Positions 31,915-41,150 of a stretch of DNA of 64,000 nt are shown here, piece after piece. The position numbers and the translations under genes are program-made. The DNA comes from Ruminococcus sp. (GTDB taxonomy: Bacteria; Bacillota_A; Clostridia; Oscillospirales; Ruminococcaceae): the NCBI RefSeq assembly GCF_016283395.1, contig NZ_JAEEMU010000036.1, forward strand, positions 1 through 64,000, given 5' to 3'. The notes under the pieces are model-generated. The model was not told the DNA's origin. It worked only from the letters and a program-made list of their open reading frames with translations, and made no database searches. The stretch's first letter is position 1; every line of letters starts with the position of its first letter.

Positions 31915-33606
31915 ATGGATATCTATAACATTGCTAACCAGATGAAGGCAGAACATAAGACAATGTTTGATATAAAAATGAGAGTTACATTCTATGCACG
32001 TGTCTCTACTACAAAGGAGGAGCAGGAAAACTCCGTGGAGAATCAGATCGCGTTTTTTACGGATATGATTAAGAATAATCCGAACTGGGAGTACGTTGAA
32101 GGCTATGTCGACCGAATACGCGGTGAAGCAGCGGAGAACCGTACTAATTTCATGCGTATGGTCGAAGATGGCAAGGCGGGGAGGTTCGATCTTATCCTTA
32201 CGAAGGAAGTCAGCAGGTTCGCCAGAAATACTATAGACAGTCTGACATATACCCGTGATCTGCTCAGATCAGGTGTTGGCGTTTTCTTCCAGAATGATAA
32301 CATCTGCACAATAGATACGGACAGCGAGCTTCGACTCACTATCATGTCGAGCATCGCTGCCGATGAAGTTAGAAAGCTCTCCGAGCGTGTGCGCTGGGGA
32401 CATAAACGTGCTATCGAAAGCGGCAATGTTATGGGAAACAGCCGTATCTTCGGATACGATAAACAGGATTGCCGACTGGTTATAAATGAAGCGGAAGCTG
32501 AAATGGTAAGGCTGATTTTCGATTTGTATTCAACAGGTGACTATAGTTCGCGTAAAATCGAAAAAATACTATGGGAAAAAGGTTACCGTAACCGGAATGG
32601 TGCAAGTATCCATCATAATACGATCAACGGAATTATTCAGAATCCTAAATATAAGGGTTACTACTGCGGCAACAAGGTAAAAATAGTGGACTACCGTACC
32701 CGTGAGCAGAGATTTTTGCCTGAAGAAGAATGGGTGATGTATAAGGATGAGACAGGGGAGATAGTTCCTGCAATCGTCAGTGAGGAAATTTGGGAGAAGA
32801 GCAATGCAATATTTCGTGAGCGCAGTACTGCAATAAAGTCAAGAGGACGCTCATTCAAAGACAGGAGCGTATTTACTGGGGTATTATGGTGCAAAGCTCA
32901 TGATAAGCCGTATTGGCGCACCAGCTATTCCAACAGTGTATCGCAAGGCAAGCCTATATATCAGTGGATTTGCAGCGAAAAGAAGCGCTTTGGTGCTAAG
33001 AGCTGTGCTTCATTTTCTATTATGGAGGAAGACCTCTATAAAATGTTGTCAGAACACTTTCAGACCATTGCCGGTAATATTGATGAGTATGTCACAGATT
33101 TTATGCGTATATACCGTGAAAGCGGACGCGATACAGGTTTACAGCGCCAGATAAATGATCTGACGTCTCGTCTTACAAAAGAAAAAGCTAAGCGCGAAAA
33201 GCTGCTTGACCTGTATACTGATAATATTATTTCTCGTGATGAGTTTCGTGAGCGTAATGACAGTGTCAATGTTCTTATCTCTCAGCTTGAGGAGGATATT
33301 CATGTATTGGAACTCAAGGCGCAGGCAAAAGATGATTACGCAAATGAAATGGAAAAGATAGAGAATTACTTCCGTACTATGTACACACCTGGACATCAGA
33401 TGTCACATGATGAAGTTGATGAAATGACAAAGGCTATTATTGACAGGATAGATGTTGTACCTATTAACAGGGAATCAATGAAGCTTGAAGTTAAGCTGAA
33501 AACCAATATAGCTGCGGAGATATCCTATATCAGAAACGATGGACGCTGTGTTCGGCGTTCTGGACATATCAGCAAGAAGATGATCGATTCTTATAAGATG
33601 CAGTAA
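31915..33606 (+). CDS. Large serine recombinase (site-specific integrase)
   Basis: This 563-residue protein begins with a resolvase domain, YARVSTTKEEQENSVENQ (about 29-46), with the catalytic Ser in RVS. The Arg-rich active site follows in KEVSRFARNT. Then come a recombinase domain (GYDKQDCRLVINEAEAEMVR ... GIIQNPKYKGYY), a zinc-ribbon region whose cysteines are partly preserved (CKAHDKPYW, CSEKKR), and a long coiled coil (about 400-490). Such enzymes integrate and excise conjugative elements and phages. With the ATPase remnant upstream it marks a decayed integrative element. GGAG is well spaced before the ATG. It appears intact. Confidence 0.93.
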   Translation: MDIYNIANQMKAEHKTMFDIKMRVTFYARVSTTKEEQENSVENQIAFFTDMIKNNPNWEYVEGYVDRIRGEAAENRTNFMRMVEDGKAGRFDLILTKEVSRFARNTIDSLTYTRDLLRSGVGVFFQNDNICTIDTDSELRLTIMSSIAADEVRKLSERVRWGHKRAIESGNVMGNSRIFGYDKQDCRLVINEAEAEMVRLIFDLYSTGDYSSRKIEKILWEKGYRNRNGASIHHNTINGIIQNPKYKGYYCGNKVKIVDYRTREQRFLPEEEWVMYKDETGEIVPAIVSEEIWEKSNAIFRERSTAIKSRGRSFKDRSVFTGVLWCKAHDKPYWRTSYSNSVSQGKPIYQWICSEKKRFGAKSCASFSIMEEDLYKMLSEHFQTIAGNIDEYVTDFMRIYRESGRDTGLQRQINDLTSRLTKEKAKREKLLDLYTDNIISRDEFRERNDSVNVLISQLEEDIHVLELKAQAKDDYANEMEKIENYFRTMYTPGHQMSHDEVDEMTKAIIDRIDVVPINRESMKLEVKLKTNIAAEISYIRNDGRCVRRSGHISKKMIDSYKMQ

Positions 33607-33642
33607 GGCATTAAACGCTGCCTGAAATAAATGTGTACTCAA

Positions 33643-33668
33643 TAACCGCCGCCAGGCGGTTATTGTTT
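33643..33668 (+). terminator. Terminator of the recombinase
   Basis: AACCGCC/GGCGGTT stem with loop GCCA, then ATTGTTT. Confidence 0.8.
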
Positions 33669-33717
33669 ATATATACAACTATAATTGTGTTTTAAGCTAA
33701 AAATATACGAAAATCTA

Positions 33718-33747
33718 TTGACAAAATATGTGCATATATGATATAAT
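33718..33747 (+). promoter_or_regulatory. Promoter of the secreted alpha/beta hydrolase
   Basis: TTGACA (33718-33723) and TATAAT (33742-33747), 18-base spacer. Confidence 0.75.
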
Positions 33748-33810
33748 AAATGTGTGTTAATATTACATATTGACCAAAAACAAAATACTAAACGAACCGG
33801 AGGTCGTAAA

Positions 33811-34638
33811 ATGAAAAGAAAAATCGTATCAATCATGGCAGCAGCACTTATCTTAACACCAGCTTTAGCATCAACTCAGAACATAGCTAATACTGTTGCA
33901 GCAACAAATTATCAGACGTATTTAGACGGCACAGTTTACTCTGTTAAGCTTAATGACTTGCTTTATAAGAGAACTGTATTTTTCCCAAAGGAAATGACTA
34001 CATCTAACAAGAAGTATCCTGTAGTTGTATGGGGAAACGGTACATTTGTTACATCTTCCGTTTATGAGGAGATCCTCAGTCAGATCGCATCAAAGGGCTA
34101 TATCGTTGTAGCAACTAATGACCGTTTCTGCGGAGCAGGAATATCAGAGTCTGTATCTGTTGAGTATATCATCAGTGAGGGTAAAAAGTCAGGCAGCGTT
34201 TTCTATAACAAGATAGACGCTGAGCATATCGGATCAGCAGGACATTCTCAGGGTGGAATGAGTGCAGTAAACTCTTCAAGACTAAATTCAAAGATAGACT
34301 GTGTATTTGATATACAGGGCTGTCAGTTTTCGTATGAAGCAGCAAAGCTGACAGTGCCGACTTTCTTTGTGACCGCTACACAGGATAATATCGTGCCATC
34401 TTCATGGGTAAAGGATTCTTACGATGCCTGCAATGCTCCTGCTGTATATGCAAGTGTAAAGGGCGGAAAGCACTTAGACCCTGGCGATAATCATGCACCT
34501 GAAATTTTCGCTGAATATGCTGTAAAGTGGTTCGACGCTTTCCTTAAGAACGACAGCAGTGCAAAGGCTGTTTTCCTCAAGGGCGGTGCTCTTTCAAAGG
34601 ACAGCAGATGGGTTGACTATGCTTCTAAGAATTTCTGA
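33811..34638 (+). CDS. Secreted alpha/beta hydrolase (esterase/cutinase-like)
   Basis: This 275-residue protein starts at 33811 (CGGAGG upstream; signal peptide about 1-29). The fold markers are YPVVVWGNGT, the nucleophile elbow GHSQGG, a Q-D-N after strand 7 (VTATQDN) and the catalytic His in GGKHLDPG. The layout resembles dienelactone hydrolase and PETase-like lipases/cutinases. In this setting it may remove acetyl or feruloyl groups from hemicellulose, or cleave another ester; this is inference. It has no dockerin. A single gene with promoter and terminator, beside the integrative-element remnant. Confidence 0.85.
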   Translation: MKRKIVSIMAAALILTPALASTQNIANTVAATNYQTYLDGTVYSVKLNDLLYKRTVFFPKEMTTSNKKYPVVVWGNGTFVTSSVYEEILSQIASKGYIVVATNDRFCGAGISESVSVEYIISEGKKSGSVFYNKIDAEHIGSAGHSQGGMSAVNSSRLNSKIDCVFDIQGCQFSYEAAKLTVPTFFVTATQDNIVPSSWVKDSYDACNAPAVYASVKGGKHLDPGDNHAPEIFAEYAVKWFDAFLKNDSSAKAVFLKGGALSKDSRWVDYASKNF

Positions 34639-34660
34639 TCGGAAATAATGATAAAAGTTT

Positions 34661-34698
34661 CGGCTCCTGAGTAAAATTACAGGAGCCGTTATTTTTAA
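34661..34698. terminator. Bidirectional terminator between hydrolase and XRE genes
   Basis: CGGCTCCTG/CAGGAGCCG stem, T-rich on the plus side, between two convergent genes. Confidence 0.85.
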
Positions 34699-35276
34699 TT
34701 AAATATGAAATACCCGATGGCAACGCATACTGTAAGTGCTACCAATGCGGAAATAACGCCATACATGAACTTTATGGCAGTTTTGTTGGCAGTTTTTATT
34801 CGGTCGGCTGATATCTCATCAAGGGGCTTACCTTCCATAAAAGCGGCAATTTCCTTGTATGTCTGGATATTGTTGGCTTTCTTCATTTTCTCGACCTTGA
34901 TCGCTGTAATTATGGCAATTGCAACGATCACTCCCCATATTGCTCCGCCTATCCAGCCCAGATACTTTACCAGCGGAATCGGCGTTACTACCATTATAAT
35001 GTACATTGCAGTAAGAAGCCATGCCATTGAATTGAATTTTTTTACTTCACTTTTGTTGATTTCGTTTTTCATAGTTTCAACATCTCCTTTTACTAATTCG
35101 TCAAGAGATATATTGAAAAGGTTTCCGAGAATGAGAAGACTGTGGATATCGGGATAGCTTTTACCGTTTTCCCAGTTTGAAATAGTCTGGCGGCTGACAT
35201 AAGCTTTTTCTGCCAGCAGTTCCTGTGACCATTTTAATTTGTTTCTGTTCTTTTTGATTTGATTTCCGATCTCCAT
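34695..35276 (-). CDS. XRE-family regulator with C-terminal membrane segments
   Basis: This 193-residue protein has an HTH_3 domain (LKWSQELLAEKAYVSRQTIS, about 14-33), a linker, and four hydrophobic segments (about 85-125 and 170-192). AAGGAG precedes the ATG. Its architecture matches the regulator at 4036-4653, but the sequences differ. No partner gene is in the same operon here. Ligand and targets are unknown; membrane anchoring suggests sensing of an envelope-level signal. Confidence 0.85.
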   Translation of the reverse strand: MEIGNQIKKNRNKLKWSQELLAEKAYVSRQTISNWENGKSYPDIHSLLILGNLFNISLDELVKGDVETMKNEINKSEVKKFNSMAWLLTAMYIIMVVTPIPLVKYLGWIGGAIWGVIVAIAIITAIKVEKMKKANNIQTYKEIAAFMEGKPLDEISADRIKTANKTAIKFMYGVISALVALTVCVAIGYFIFN

Positions 35277-35735
35277 TTTTTTCTCCTTCGTTTTTTTCTC
35301 TTGACTGACACCAGTATATCAGTCCGCGGAAAAATTTGCTACCAATCTGTTTTTACAAGTGCTGAAAAATATGAAAAAAGACGTTTACAAACGGGCGAAA
35401 ACGATGTAAAAGCCCTTTGACATTACGAAATACAGCCAAAAAGGCAGGGCTTGTTATGATACTCATATAGAGGTTTATAGTTATTACTCGGGGGAACCCT
35501 TTCTGAGGAAAGGGTTTCCCCCGAACCCCTTTCCAAAGACTTTTATCTGATTTTTTCGTATAGGGCGCGAACAAGCAATAAAAAAACCTGTAATATACAG
35601 GTCGCGTCCTATACGGAAAAAATAAAAACAGAAGTTTTCGGGAGAGAGTTTGAGAGAAGCCCCTTTTTCAAAAGGGGTTCTCTCAATAATCATCATATAA
35701 TCTTCTGTATCAGTATAATAATAAGCTCTGTGTTA
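35277..35735. repeat. Palindromic repeat region (MITE-like)
   Basis: Three nested hairpins: GGGGGAACCC/GGGTTTCCCCC at about 35491-35523; a long imperfect inverted repeat centred near 35590 whose inner arms read CGTATAGGGCGCGA and TCGCGTCCTATACG; and GAGAGAAGCCCC/GGGGTTCTCTC at about 35653-35687. The outer arms also pair loosely (TCTGATTTTTT against AAAAAATAAAAACAGA). No coding capacity, so this fits a small palindromic element. Nothing else is in this gap except the XRE upstream region. Confidence 0.55.
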
Positions 35736-36608
35736 TTACTTATTCTTTCTTCTTACGACAACTGCGACAAGCTCGGGACCGATATTTGCAGATACGACTG
35801 CACCGATGTTGCCGAACATCTCAGCCTTCTTGCCTGTCTTTTTAGCTATCTCTTTCTCGACTTCCTTTGCGAGGGTATCATCCTTGCCGTGTACCATGAT
35901 GTATGGTGTCTGCGGAGTCATATTCTTCTCGACTATCTCTGCCAGCTTGGGAACGATATTCTTTTCGCCTCTTATCTTGTCAACGGTAGTTGTGGTACCG
36001 TCAGCAAAGAGTATAACGGGCTTGAGTCCGAGAAGCTCGCCTGCAAAAGCCTTTGCAGCGGAGATACGTCCCGATTTTTTAGCGTACTTGAGGGTGTAAG
36101 GTACTGCATATACCCCGCTAACGTTGAACCAGTCCTCAAGATAAGCGATTATCTCTTCCACCTCTGCACCGCGGTGTATCTTCTTAGCGGCTTCCATTAC
36201 AGGATAGCCGTAGTAAAGAGTATAGCACTTTGAGTCGATGTTGAAGATGTTGAGCTTGCCTTGTGCATCGGGATTATTCTCGAAAAAGTCATTTTTGCCG
36301 ATGATAGAGTTATTGTAAGTACCCGAGCCCTGAGAGTTTATGGAAACGCTGATAATATCAGTATAACCCTGATCGTAAAGCTCCTTGTATGTCTCTTCAA
36401 ATGTAACGGGAGATATCTGTGAGTGCTTGGGTATCTCGTCGGTATTCTCCATAAGCTCGTATACTTCTTTTGTAGACTTGTCGTATATCTCTCTGAAGCT
36501 TTCGCCGCCTAAAGTAAGGGTGAAGGGAATAACTTTTATTCCCAGCTCATCAATTATCTCCTTTGGAAGGTCGCAGCATGAATCTGTAAGTAATGCGATC
36601 TTTGACAT
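35736..36608 (-). CDS. DegV family fatty-acid-binding protein
   Basis: This 290-residue protein has the DegV hallmarks: ALLTDSCCDLP at the start, PKHSQISPVTFEE, SINSQGSGTYNNS, IFNIDSKCYT and KKSGRISAAKAFAGELLGLKPV. Members bind long-chain fatty acids and, as FakB, present them to fatty acid kinase FakA. No fakA is in the window. Good ribosome site (GGAG). It is the last gene of a minus-strand run after trmL (15 bp gap) and a C1-like peptidase. Confidence 0.93.
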   Translation of the reverse strand: MSKIALLTDSCCDLPKEIIDELGIKVIPFTLTLGGESFREIYDKSTKEVYELMENTDEIPKHSQISPVTFEETYKELYDQGYTDIISVSINSQGSGTYNNSIIGKNDFFENNPDAQGKLNIFNIDSKCYTLYYGYPVMEAAKKIHRGAEVEEIIAYLEDWFNVSGVYAVPYTLKYAKKSGRISAAKAFAGELLGLKPVILFADGTTTTVDKIRGEKNIVPKLAEIVEKNMTPQTPYIMVHGKDDTLAKEVEKEIAKKTGKKAEMFGNIGAVVSANIGPELVAVVVRRKNK

Positions 36609-36623
36609 TTTTTGTTTCTCCTT

Positions 36624-37121
36624 TTACCATTGGTATTTTGTCAGTTTTCCCTCACGGGATAAGTCGGGATAATCCCATTGCCTCAGTACCTCATACACGG
36701 CTATTGCCACTGAATTTGAAAGATTGAGACTGCGCAGCTCATTGCGCATAGGTATCCTTACACAGCTGTCGGGATTTTCGTGAAGAAGCTCTTCGGGAAG
36801 TCCCTTGTCCTCACGTCCGAAAACAAGATAGGCATTGTCGGGATATTCCGCATCACTATGGACATTAAGTCCCTTTGTAGTGAAGTAGAAGAAGTGACCG
36901 TCCTTGTTCTTTTCGAAAAAATCCGCTAAGCTGTCGTAATATGTGATGTCAAGCTTGTCCCAGTAGTCAAGCCCTGCACGTTTCAGGTGCTTGTCGCTTA
37001 CCTCGAATCCGAGGGGACGTACAAGATGTAGTCTTGCTCCCGTAACGGCGCAGGTTCGGGAGATATTTCCCGTATTCTGCGGTATCTGAGGTTCTACGAG
37101 GACTATATTAAGGTTTTGCAT
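36624..37121 (-). CDS. trmL: tRNA (cytidine/uridine-34 2'-O)-methyltransferase TrmL
   Basis: This 165-residue SPOUT enzyme of minimal length contains the three SpoU motifs: PQIPQNTGNISRTCA, YLVFGREDKGLPEELL, and RIPMRNELRSLNLSNSVAIA. It methylates the ribose at wobble position 34 of tRNA-Leu using S-adenosylmethionine. It lies 18 bp after the peptidase gene and 15 bp before degV. Confidence 0.95.
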   Translation of the reverse strand: MQNLNIVLVEPQIPQNTGNISRTCAVTGARLHLVRPLGFEVSDKHLKRAGLDYWDKLDITYYDSLADFFEKNKDGHFFYFTTKGLNVHSDAEYPDNAYLVFGREDKGLPEELLHENPDSCVRIPMRNELRSLNLSNSVAIAVYEVLRQWDYPDLSREGKLTKYQW

Positions 37122-37139
37122 AGGTCTCCTCTGAATATA

Positions 37140-38549
37140 TTAATATGTGTAAAGTGCCTTTATACAGCAGTTATTAGGCGTAAAGTCTATGCCGAGGGCT
37201 TCTTTGATGTTGCCGTCGCTCATATCCTTAATGTCTTTGATATAATCGTAGGTATGATCTACAGCAGGAGCTTCCTCTTCGCCTTCGGGTACTTCTACAG
37301 CGTGGAAGATAGAAGCCTTGTTTTTCCAGTCGCCTAAGAATACATAGGACTGACCGCTGCCGCAGGAAGTAACATAGTCGTATGTATCATTGTTTATAGT
37401 TTCGCCCTCAACAGGTGCGCCCTTTGTGTAGGTGATGACTATTGCGTAGTCCGCAACATTTACAGGGTTATCAAGGTCAATAGTCTGATAGCCGTGGTAG
37501 TTGAGAGTTGCGTCCTGAGAATACATCAGCGTCTTGAAGCTGCTGTCGTATATCTCGATCTTTATGTCCTGTGCCTCATCAAAGTCATTATATGTTCCTA
37601 CAGCGGAAAGCCTTCCTGCGCCGTGGAAAACGTTTGCAACAGTAGTCTCATCGCCGCGCTTTATGTATCTGTCATTCTCGTTTCCAACGTCATGGCTGAG
37701 AACAGAGGAATACTTATCGGCAACTCTGAAGCTTACGATATCATTCAGCGGAGTATCATAGGAAACATAAAAATATGAGCCAAGCAGACCTTCGGTGCTG
37801 TTATATGCTATCCATGCACCATCCTGAGAAGCTTTTTCGTCGAAGTAGTTCTTCGGGAAGTTGTCGTCCCAGCCGATGATAGTGATAGGGTGACTGGGAG
37901 TACCGCCTCTTGGATCGTTCATGGTGATATAATCGCCGTACCATTCCTTCTTGTCATTGCTTTCGGGGATATTTGCATAAACACCGCCTCTTGAACGGAG
38001 AGCCTCCTTTAAGGCATCTCTGCCCTTATCCGTAAGGATAACAGCACTTTCAAGAGTGATATCTCCGAAGCCGCGTGACAGAGTTTCTGTTACTATCCAG
38101 GCGTTTCCGCCCATTTCTGCGTTGAGAGCATCGACCTTTTTGATAAATCCTTCTGACTTGTTTGTGTCCCATACAGTATTGATTATACTATTGGGATCAA
38201 CTGATATGCTGCTGCCTGTTCTGACGGCATAGCTTGTCTCAAAAGCAGAAGCGGCTGCATAAGCCCAGCAAGCAGCTTTTTCGTATGATTTTGTTTTGAA
38301 TTCGGGTGTTTCGCTTAAAAGGTTGAAATATCCTTCTTCACCGTGAACATAGTTATAGGTGAAAAAATCAGGATCTTTCTTGCTCTGGGTCTTGGTTGTG
38401 GGCTCGGCTGATTCGGCATCAGTCGTGGTCTCTTCTGCCGGTCGTGTTGTTGATGCAGTGTTATCTGACTGGCTGTTTTGTTTGCCTGAACAGCTGTACA
38501 TTGATAATAGACCTGTTATCATGACCAAAGTGATAAGTAATTTTTTCAT
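37140..38549 (-). CDS. C1-like (papain-fold) cysteine peptidase lipoprotein
   Basis: This 469-residue lipoprotein has lipobox LLSMYSC and a Thr/Ser/Glu-rich linker to about residue 60. The papain fold follows: catalytic Cys in KAACWAYAAASAFET, His in THPSHPITIIGWDD-type context (PSHPITIIGWDDNF), and Asn in AWIAYNSTEG. A beta-rich C-terminal domain (about 290-440), as in lectin-like-domain C1 peptidases, is followed by a tail. It is probably a surface peptidase acting on host or plant proteins. First gene of the run with trmL and degV. Confidence 0.88.
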   Translation of the reverse strand: MKKLLITLVMITGLLSMYSCSGKQNSQSDNTASTTRPAEETTTDAESAEPTTKTQSKKDPDFFTYNYVHGEEGYFNLLSETPEFKTKSYEKAACWAYAAASAFETSYAVRTGSSISVDPNSIINTVWDTNKSEGFIKKVDALNAEMGGNAWIVTETLSRGFGDITLESAVILTDKGRDALKEALRSRGGVYANIPESNDKKEWYGDYITMNDPRGGTPSHPITIIGWDDNFPKNYFDEKASQDGAWIAYNSTEGLLGSYFYVSYDTPLNDIVSFRVADKYSSVLSHDVGNENDRYIKRGDETTVANVFHGAGRLSAVGTYNDFDEAQDIKIEIYDSSFKTLMYSQDATLNYHGYQTIDLDNPVNVADYAIVITYTKGAPVEGETINNDTYDYVTSCGSGQSYVFLGDWKNKASIFHAVEVPEGEEEAPAVDHTYDYIKDIKDMSDGNIKEALGIDFTPNNCCIKALYTY

Positions 38550-38643
38550 GTGAGCCTCCTTTTTATAAACAGAATAGTTTACTCGTTTTTTCAGATAATA
38601 CTATTGTCCGCAATGCGGATAATAAAATACGGAGTTTAATGAA

Positions 38644-38817
38644 ATGAACATTATGTCACTTGCCAAAGGTGCTGCTGCGGGAGCAATAGTTGGATTTGCC
38701 TGTTATGCTTTTTCAAATGCGCGCCCTATGAAGAAAATGAGCATAAAGCGTGATGCTGGAAAAACACTTAAAGCCGCAGGGAATCTGCTTGAGGATATAA
38801 AATCCGTTATTATGTAG
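38644..38817 (+). CDS. 57-residue YtxH-like small membrane protein
   Basis: It reads MNIMSLAKGAAAGAIVGFAC, giving one glycine-rich membrane helix (about 8-25), then a basic tail (KKMSIKRDAGKTLKAAGNLL). GGAG is upstream at a usable distance. Its stop overlaps the 3' end of the convergent ruvX gene by 8 bp. The architecture resembles YtxH-type small envelope proteins. No function known. Confidence 0.65.
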   Translation: MNIMSLAKGAAAGAIVGFACYAFSNARPMKKMSIKRDAGKTLKAAGNLLEDIKSVIM

Positions 38818-39238
38818 CTTCACCTGAATTTCGCCTGAATCCAAGGTAGCTTTCGAGGATAAGGACTGCTGCGACTGCGTCAACAACAGCCTTGCGCTTT
38901 TTGCCGCGTGTATTCGTAACGTTAAGCGCGTTGTGAGCTGAGACAGTAGTGCAGCGTTCGTCCCAGAGCTTTACGGGACAGCCTGTGAGCTTTTCAAGCT
39001 CTTCGGCGAAAAGCTTGCATTTTTCAGCTCTTTCGCCGACTGTTCCGTTCATATTCATAGGATAGCCCACGACTATCTGTTCAGCGCGCTGCTCTTTTGC
39101 AAGAGCGGCGGTTTTTTCAATACATTTTGTGAAGTCCTTTTCGGCGATGACAGTTACGGGAGAAGCTATCATTTCGCTTTTTCCGCAGACTGCAATGCCT
39201 GTTCTTGCATCGCCGAAGTCAACTGACATTATAATCAT
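38810..39238 (-). CDS. ruvX: Putative Holliday junction resolvase / pre-16S rRNA nuclease (YqgF)
   Basis: This 142-residue RNase H-fold protein has the YqgF motifs: SVDFGDARTGIAV with the first catalytic Asp, IVVGYPMNMNGTVGERAE, WDERCTT, and a final VDAVAAVLILE Asp. It processes the 5' end of pre-16S rRNA and was named for possible Holliday junction activity. AAAAGGAAC precedes the ATG. Convergent with the small membrane protein gene. Length is normal. Confidence 0.95.
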   Translation of the reverse strand: MIIMSVDFGDARTGIAVCGKSEMIASPVTVIAEKDFTKCIEKTAALAKEQRAEQIVVGYPMNMNGTVGERAEKCKLFAEELEKLTGCPVKLWDERCTTVSAHNALNVTNTRGKKRKAVVDAVAAVLILESYLGFRRNSGEAT

Positions 39239-39240
39239 CT

Positions 39241-39468
39241 TATGTTCCTTTTACCTGTATGAAACGTATTCCGCGAAATGGCGGAGAATTACACGGGACG
39301 TCGAGGACGCCGTCCCCTACAATGGGCTAACAGCTAACGGCTAATGGCTCATATCCGCTCATTGGCTCAGCAGAATTACAGTGCTGTAAGCGATATACGA
39401 TTATCGGCATTGTTAATAGTGAGCGAGTTTACGAGCGTCAACGTGGCAAGGGTGCAGCGTCACGCTGC
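39241..39468. repeat. Intergenic repeat cluster (first on the left)
   Basis: Contains a GGGACG.../...CGTCCCCTACA palindrome, a CTAACAGCTAACGGCTAATGG element, and in reverse the CACGTTG-CGCTCGTAAACTCG element found at 43.9 and 57.0 kb. Confidence 0.6.
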
Positions 39469-40380
39469 TTACCACGGCTTAACTGTGCCGATTATGTCCT
39501 TGACGGAAGATATGCCCTTGCTGTCAAGCCATTCGTTCATCTCTTCCACTATCTTTACGGGAGCATATGGGTCTGTGAATATAGCTGCGCCAACCTGTAC
39601 TGCGGAAGCTCCTGCCATCATGAGCTCGATAGCGTCACGTCCCGAGGATACGCCGCCCATACCGATAACAGGTATATTTACGGCGTTTGCTACCTGCCAT
39701 ACCATGCGTACAGCTATAGGGAATACAGCAGGACCGCTCATACCGCCTACATTATTATGAAGTATGGGTCTGCCTGTGTTTATATCTATCCTCATGCCGA
39801 GGAGAGTATTTATAAGTGAAACTGCGTCAGCACCTGCGGCTTCCACAGATTTAGCGATATCCGCTATGCTGGTAACATTCGGTGAGAGCTTTACCACGAG
39901 AGGCTTTTTTGTAACTGCGCGGACTCTCTTTGTTACCTCGGCTGCCATTTCGCAGCTTGTGCCGAATGCTGCACCGCCCTGCTTTACGTTAGGGCAGGAG
40001 ATATTCAGCTCTATCATGTGCACATCGGTATCTTCCAGCTTTGCGGCTACCTCTGCGCACTCATCGGGAGTAGAGCCTGCGATATTCGCAAGAACTACAA
40101 GATCCTTTGTGAGCAGGTAGGGGAGCTCGGTCTCGATGAAGTGGTCGATACCAGGGTTCTGGAGACCTACGGAATTGAGCATACCCGAGGGGGTTTCCGC
40201 AATTCTCGGAGCGATATTGCCTGTACGCAGGTGGAGAGTAGTGCCCTTTGTGGCGATACCGCCAAGCTTATTGAGCGGGAAGAGCTCCTCGTATTCTCTG
40301 CCGTAGCCGAATACGCCCGAGGCAGGTATTATTGGATTTTTGAAGTCTACGCCGCAGACTTTTACGGAAAGATCAGCCAT
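39469..40380 (-). CDS. pyrD: Dihydroorotate dehydrogenase B, catalytic subunit
   Basis: This 303-residue class 1B enzyme oxidises dihydroorotate to orotate in pyrimidine synthesis, passing electrons through PyrK to NAD. Visible: FMN-site strand NPIIPASGVFGYG, the catalytic Cys region IELNISCPNVKQGG, KLSPNV, and IGMGGVSSGRDAIELMMAGA. Its ATG overlaps the stop of pyrK (TAATG), so the pair is translationally coupled. Other pyr genes and a pyr attenuator are not in the window. Confidence 0.97.
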   Translation of the reverse strand: MADLSVKVCGVDFKNPIIPASGVFGYGREYEELFPLNKLGGIATKGTTLHLRTGNIAPRIAETPSGMLNSVGLQNPGIDHFIETELPYLLTKDLVVLANIAGSTPDECAEVAAKLEDTDVHMIELNISCPNVKQGGAAFGTSCEMAAEVTKRVRAVTKKPLVVKLSPNVTSIADIAKSVEAAGADAVSLINTLLGMRIDINTGRPILHNNVGGMSGPAVFPIAVRMVWQVANAVNIPVIGMGGVSSGRDAIELMMAGASAVQVGAAIFTDPYAPVKIVEEMNEWLDSKGISSVKDIIGTVKPW

Positions 40381-41150
40381 TACCAGAGCACCTCCTCAGC
40401 ATTGAATACAGGACCGTCCTTGCAGACATGAGCGAAGTATTCCTCGTCATTCCTTACAGTGCGGCAGGCACAGCCAAGACACGCACCGATACCGCAAGCC
40501 ATACGCTCTTCAAGAGATATCTGGCAGAATATACCGTTTTCCTTGCATATAGCAGCTACGCCCTTGAGCATTGGCATAGGTCCGCAGGCATATACTGCGT
40601 CGATGCCGCCTTTTTCAGCAAGCTCCTTCAGGGGCTGTGTTACGAAGCCGTGGATACCTGCCGAGCCGTCATCGGTGCAGAGGATAGTTTCTGCGCCCGT
40701 TTTGCGGAAGTCATCCTGTAATATAACTGCGGAAGCATTTCTGAAACCGCTTATTGCAACGGCTTTATCGCCGTAAGCTTTTGCAAGGGGAAGCATAGGA
40801 GGAGTTCCGATGCCGCCGCCGATAAGTACTACTTTATTATAAGAAGGTTCAACAGTGAATCCGTGTCCGAGAGGGGCGAGCATATCTATGAGGTCGCCTT
40901 TGTTGAGCTTTGCAATCTCAGCAGTTCCTTCTCCTCTTATTTCAAATACAATGCGCAGAGTGCCTTTTTCCTTGTCGATACCGCATATTGAAATAGGTCT
41001 GCGGAGAGTATAGCCCTTTGCTCTTATGTGAACGAACTGTCCCGGACAGGCAACAGCCGCCACTTCGGGACATGAGATAGTGAAGCTGTATATCTCACGG
41101 GCGATTGCGGTTTTGTCAGCAATTATATACTGACCTTGAGTATATTTCAT
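40380..41150 (-). CDS. pyrK: Dihydroorotate dehydrogenase B, electron transfer subunit
   Basis: This 256-residue FAD/[2Fe-2S] subunit partners PyrD. The FAD motif RPISICGID, the NAD-binding GGGIGTPPMLPL, and four cysteines of the iron-sulfur site (CGIGACLGCACRT ... HVCKDGPVF) are present. AAGGAGG precedes the ATG. Overlaps pyrD. Confidence 0.97.
   Translation of the reverse strand: MKYTQGQYIIADKTAIAREIYSFTISCPEVAAVACPGQFVHIRAKGYTLRRPISICGIDKEKGTLRIVFEIRGEGTAEIAKLNKGDLIDMLAPLGHGFTVEPSYNKVVLIGGGIGTPPMLPLAKAYGDKAVAISGFRNASAVILQDDFRKTGAETILCTDDGSAGIHGFVTQPLKELAEKGGIDAVYACGPMPMLKGVAAICKENGIFCQISLEERMACGIGACLGCACRTVRNDEEYFAHVCKDGPVFNAEEVLW

Noticed and set aside
31915..33606. Insertion sequence or transposase
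   Set aside because: The protein is a large serine recombinase with resolvase, recombinase and coiled-coil regions; no terminal inverted repeats or transposase signatures were seen.
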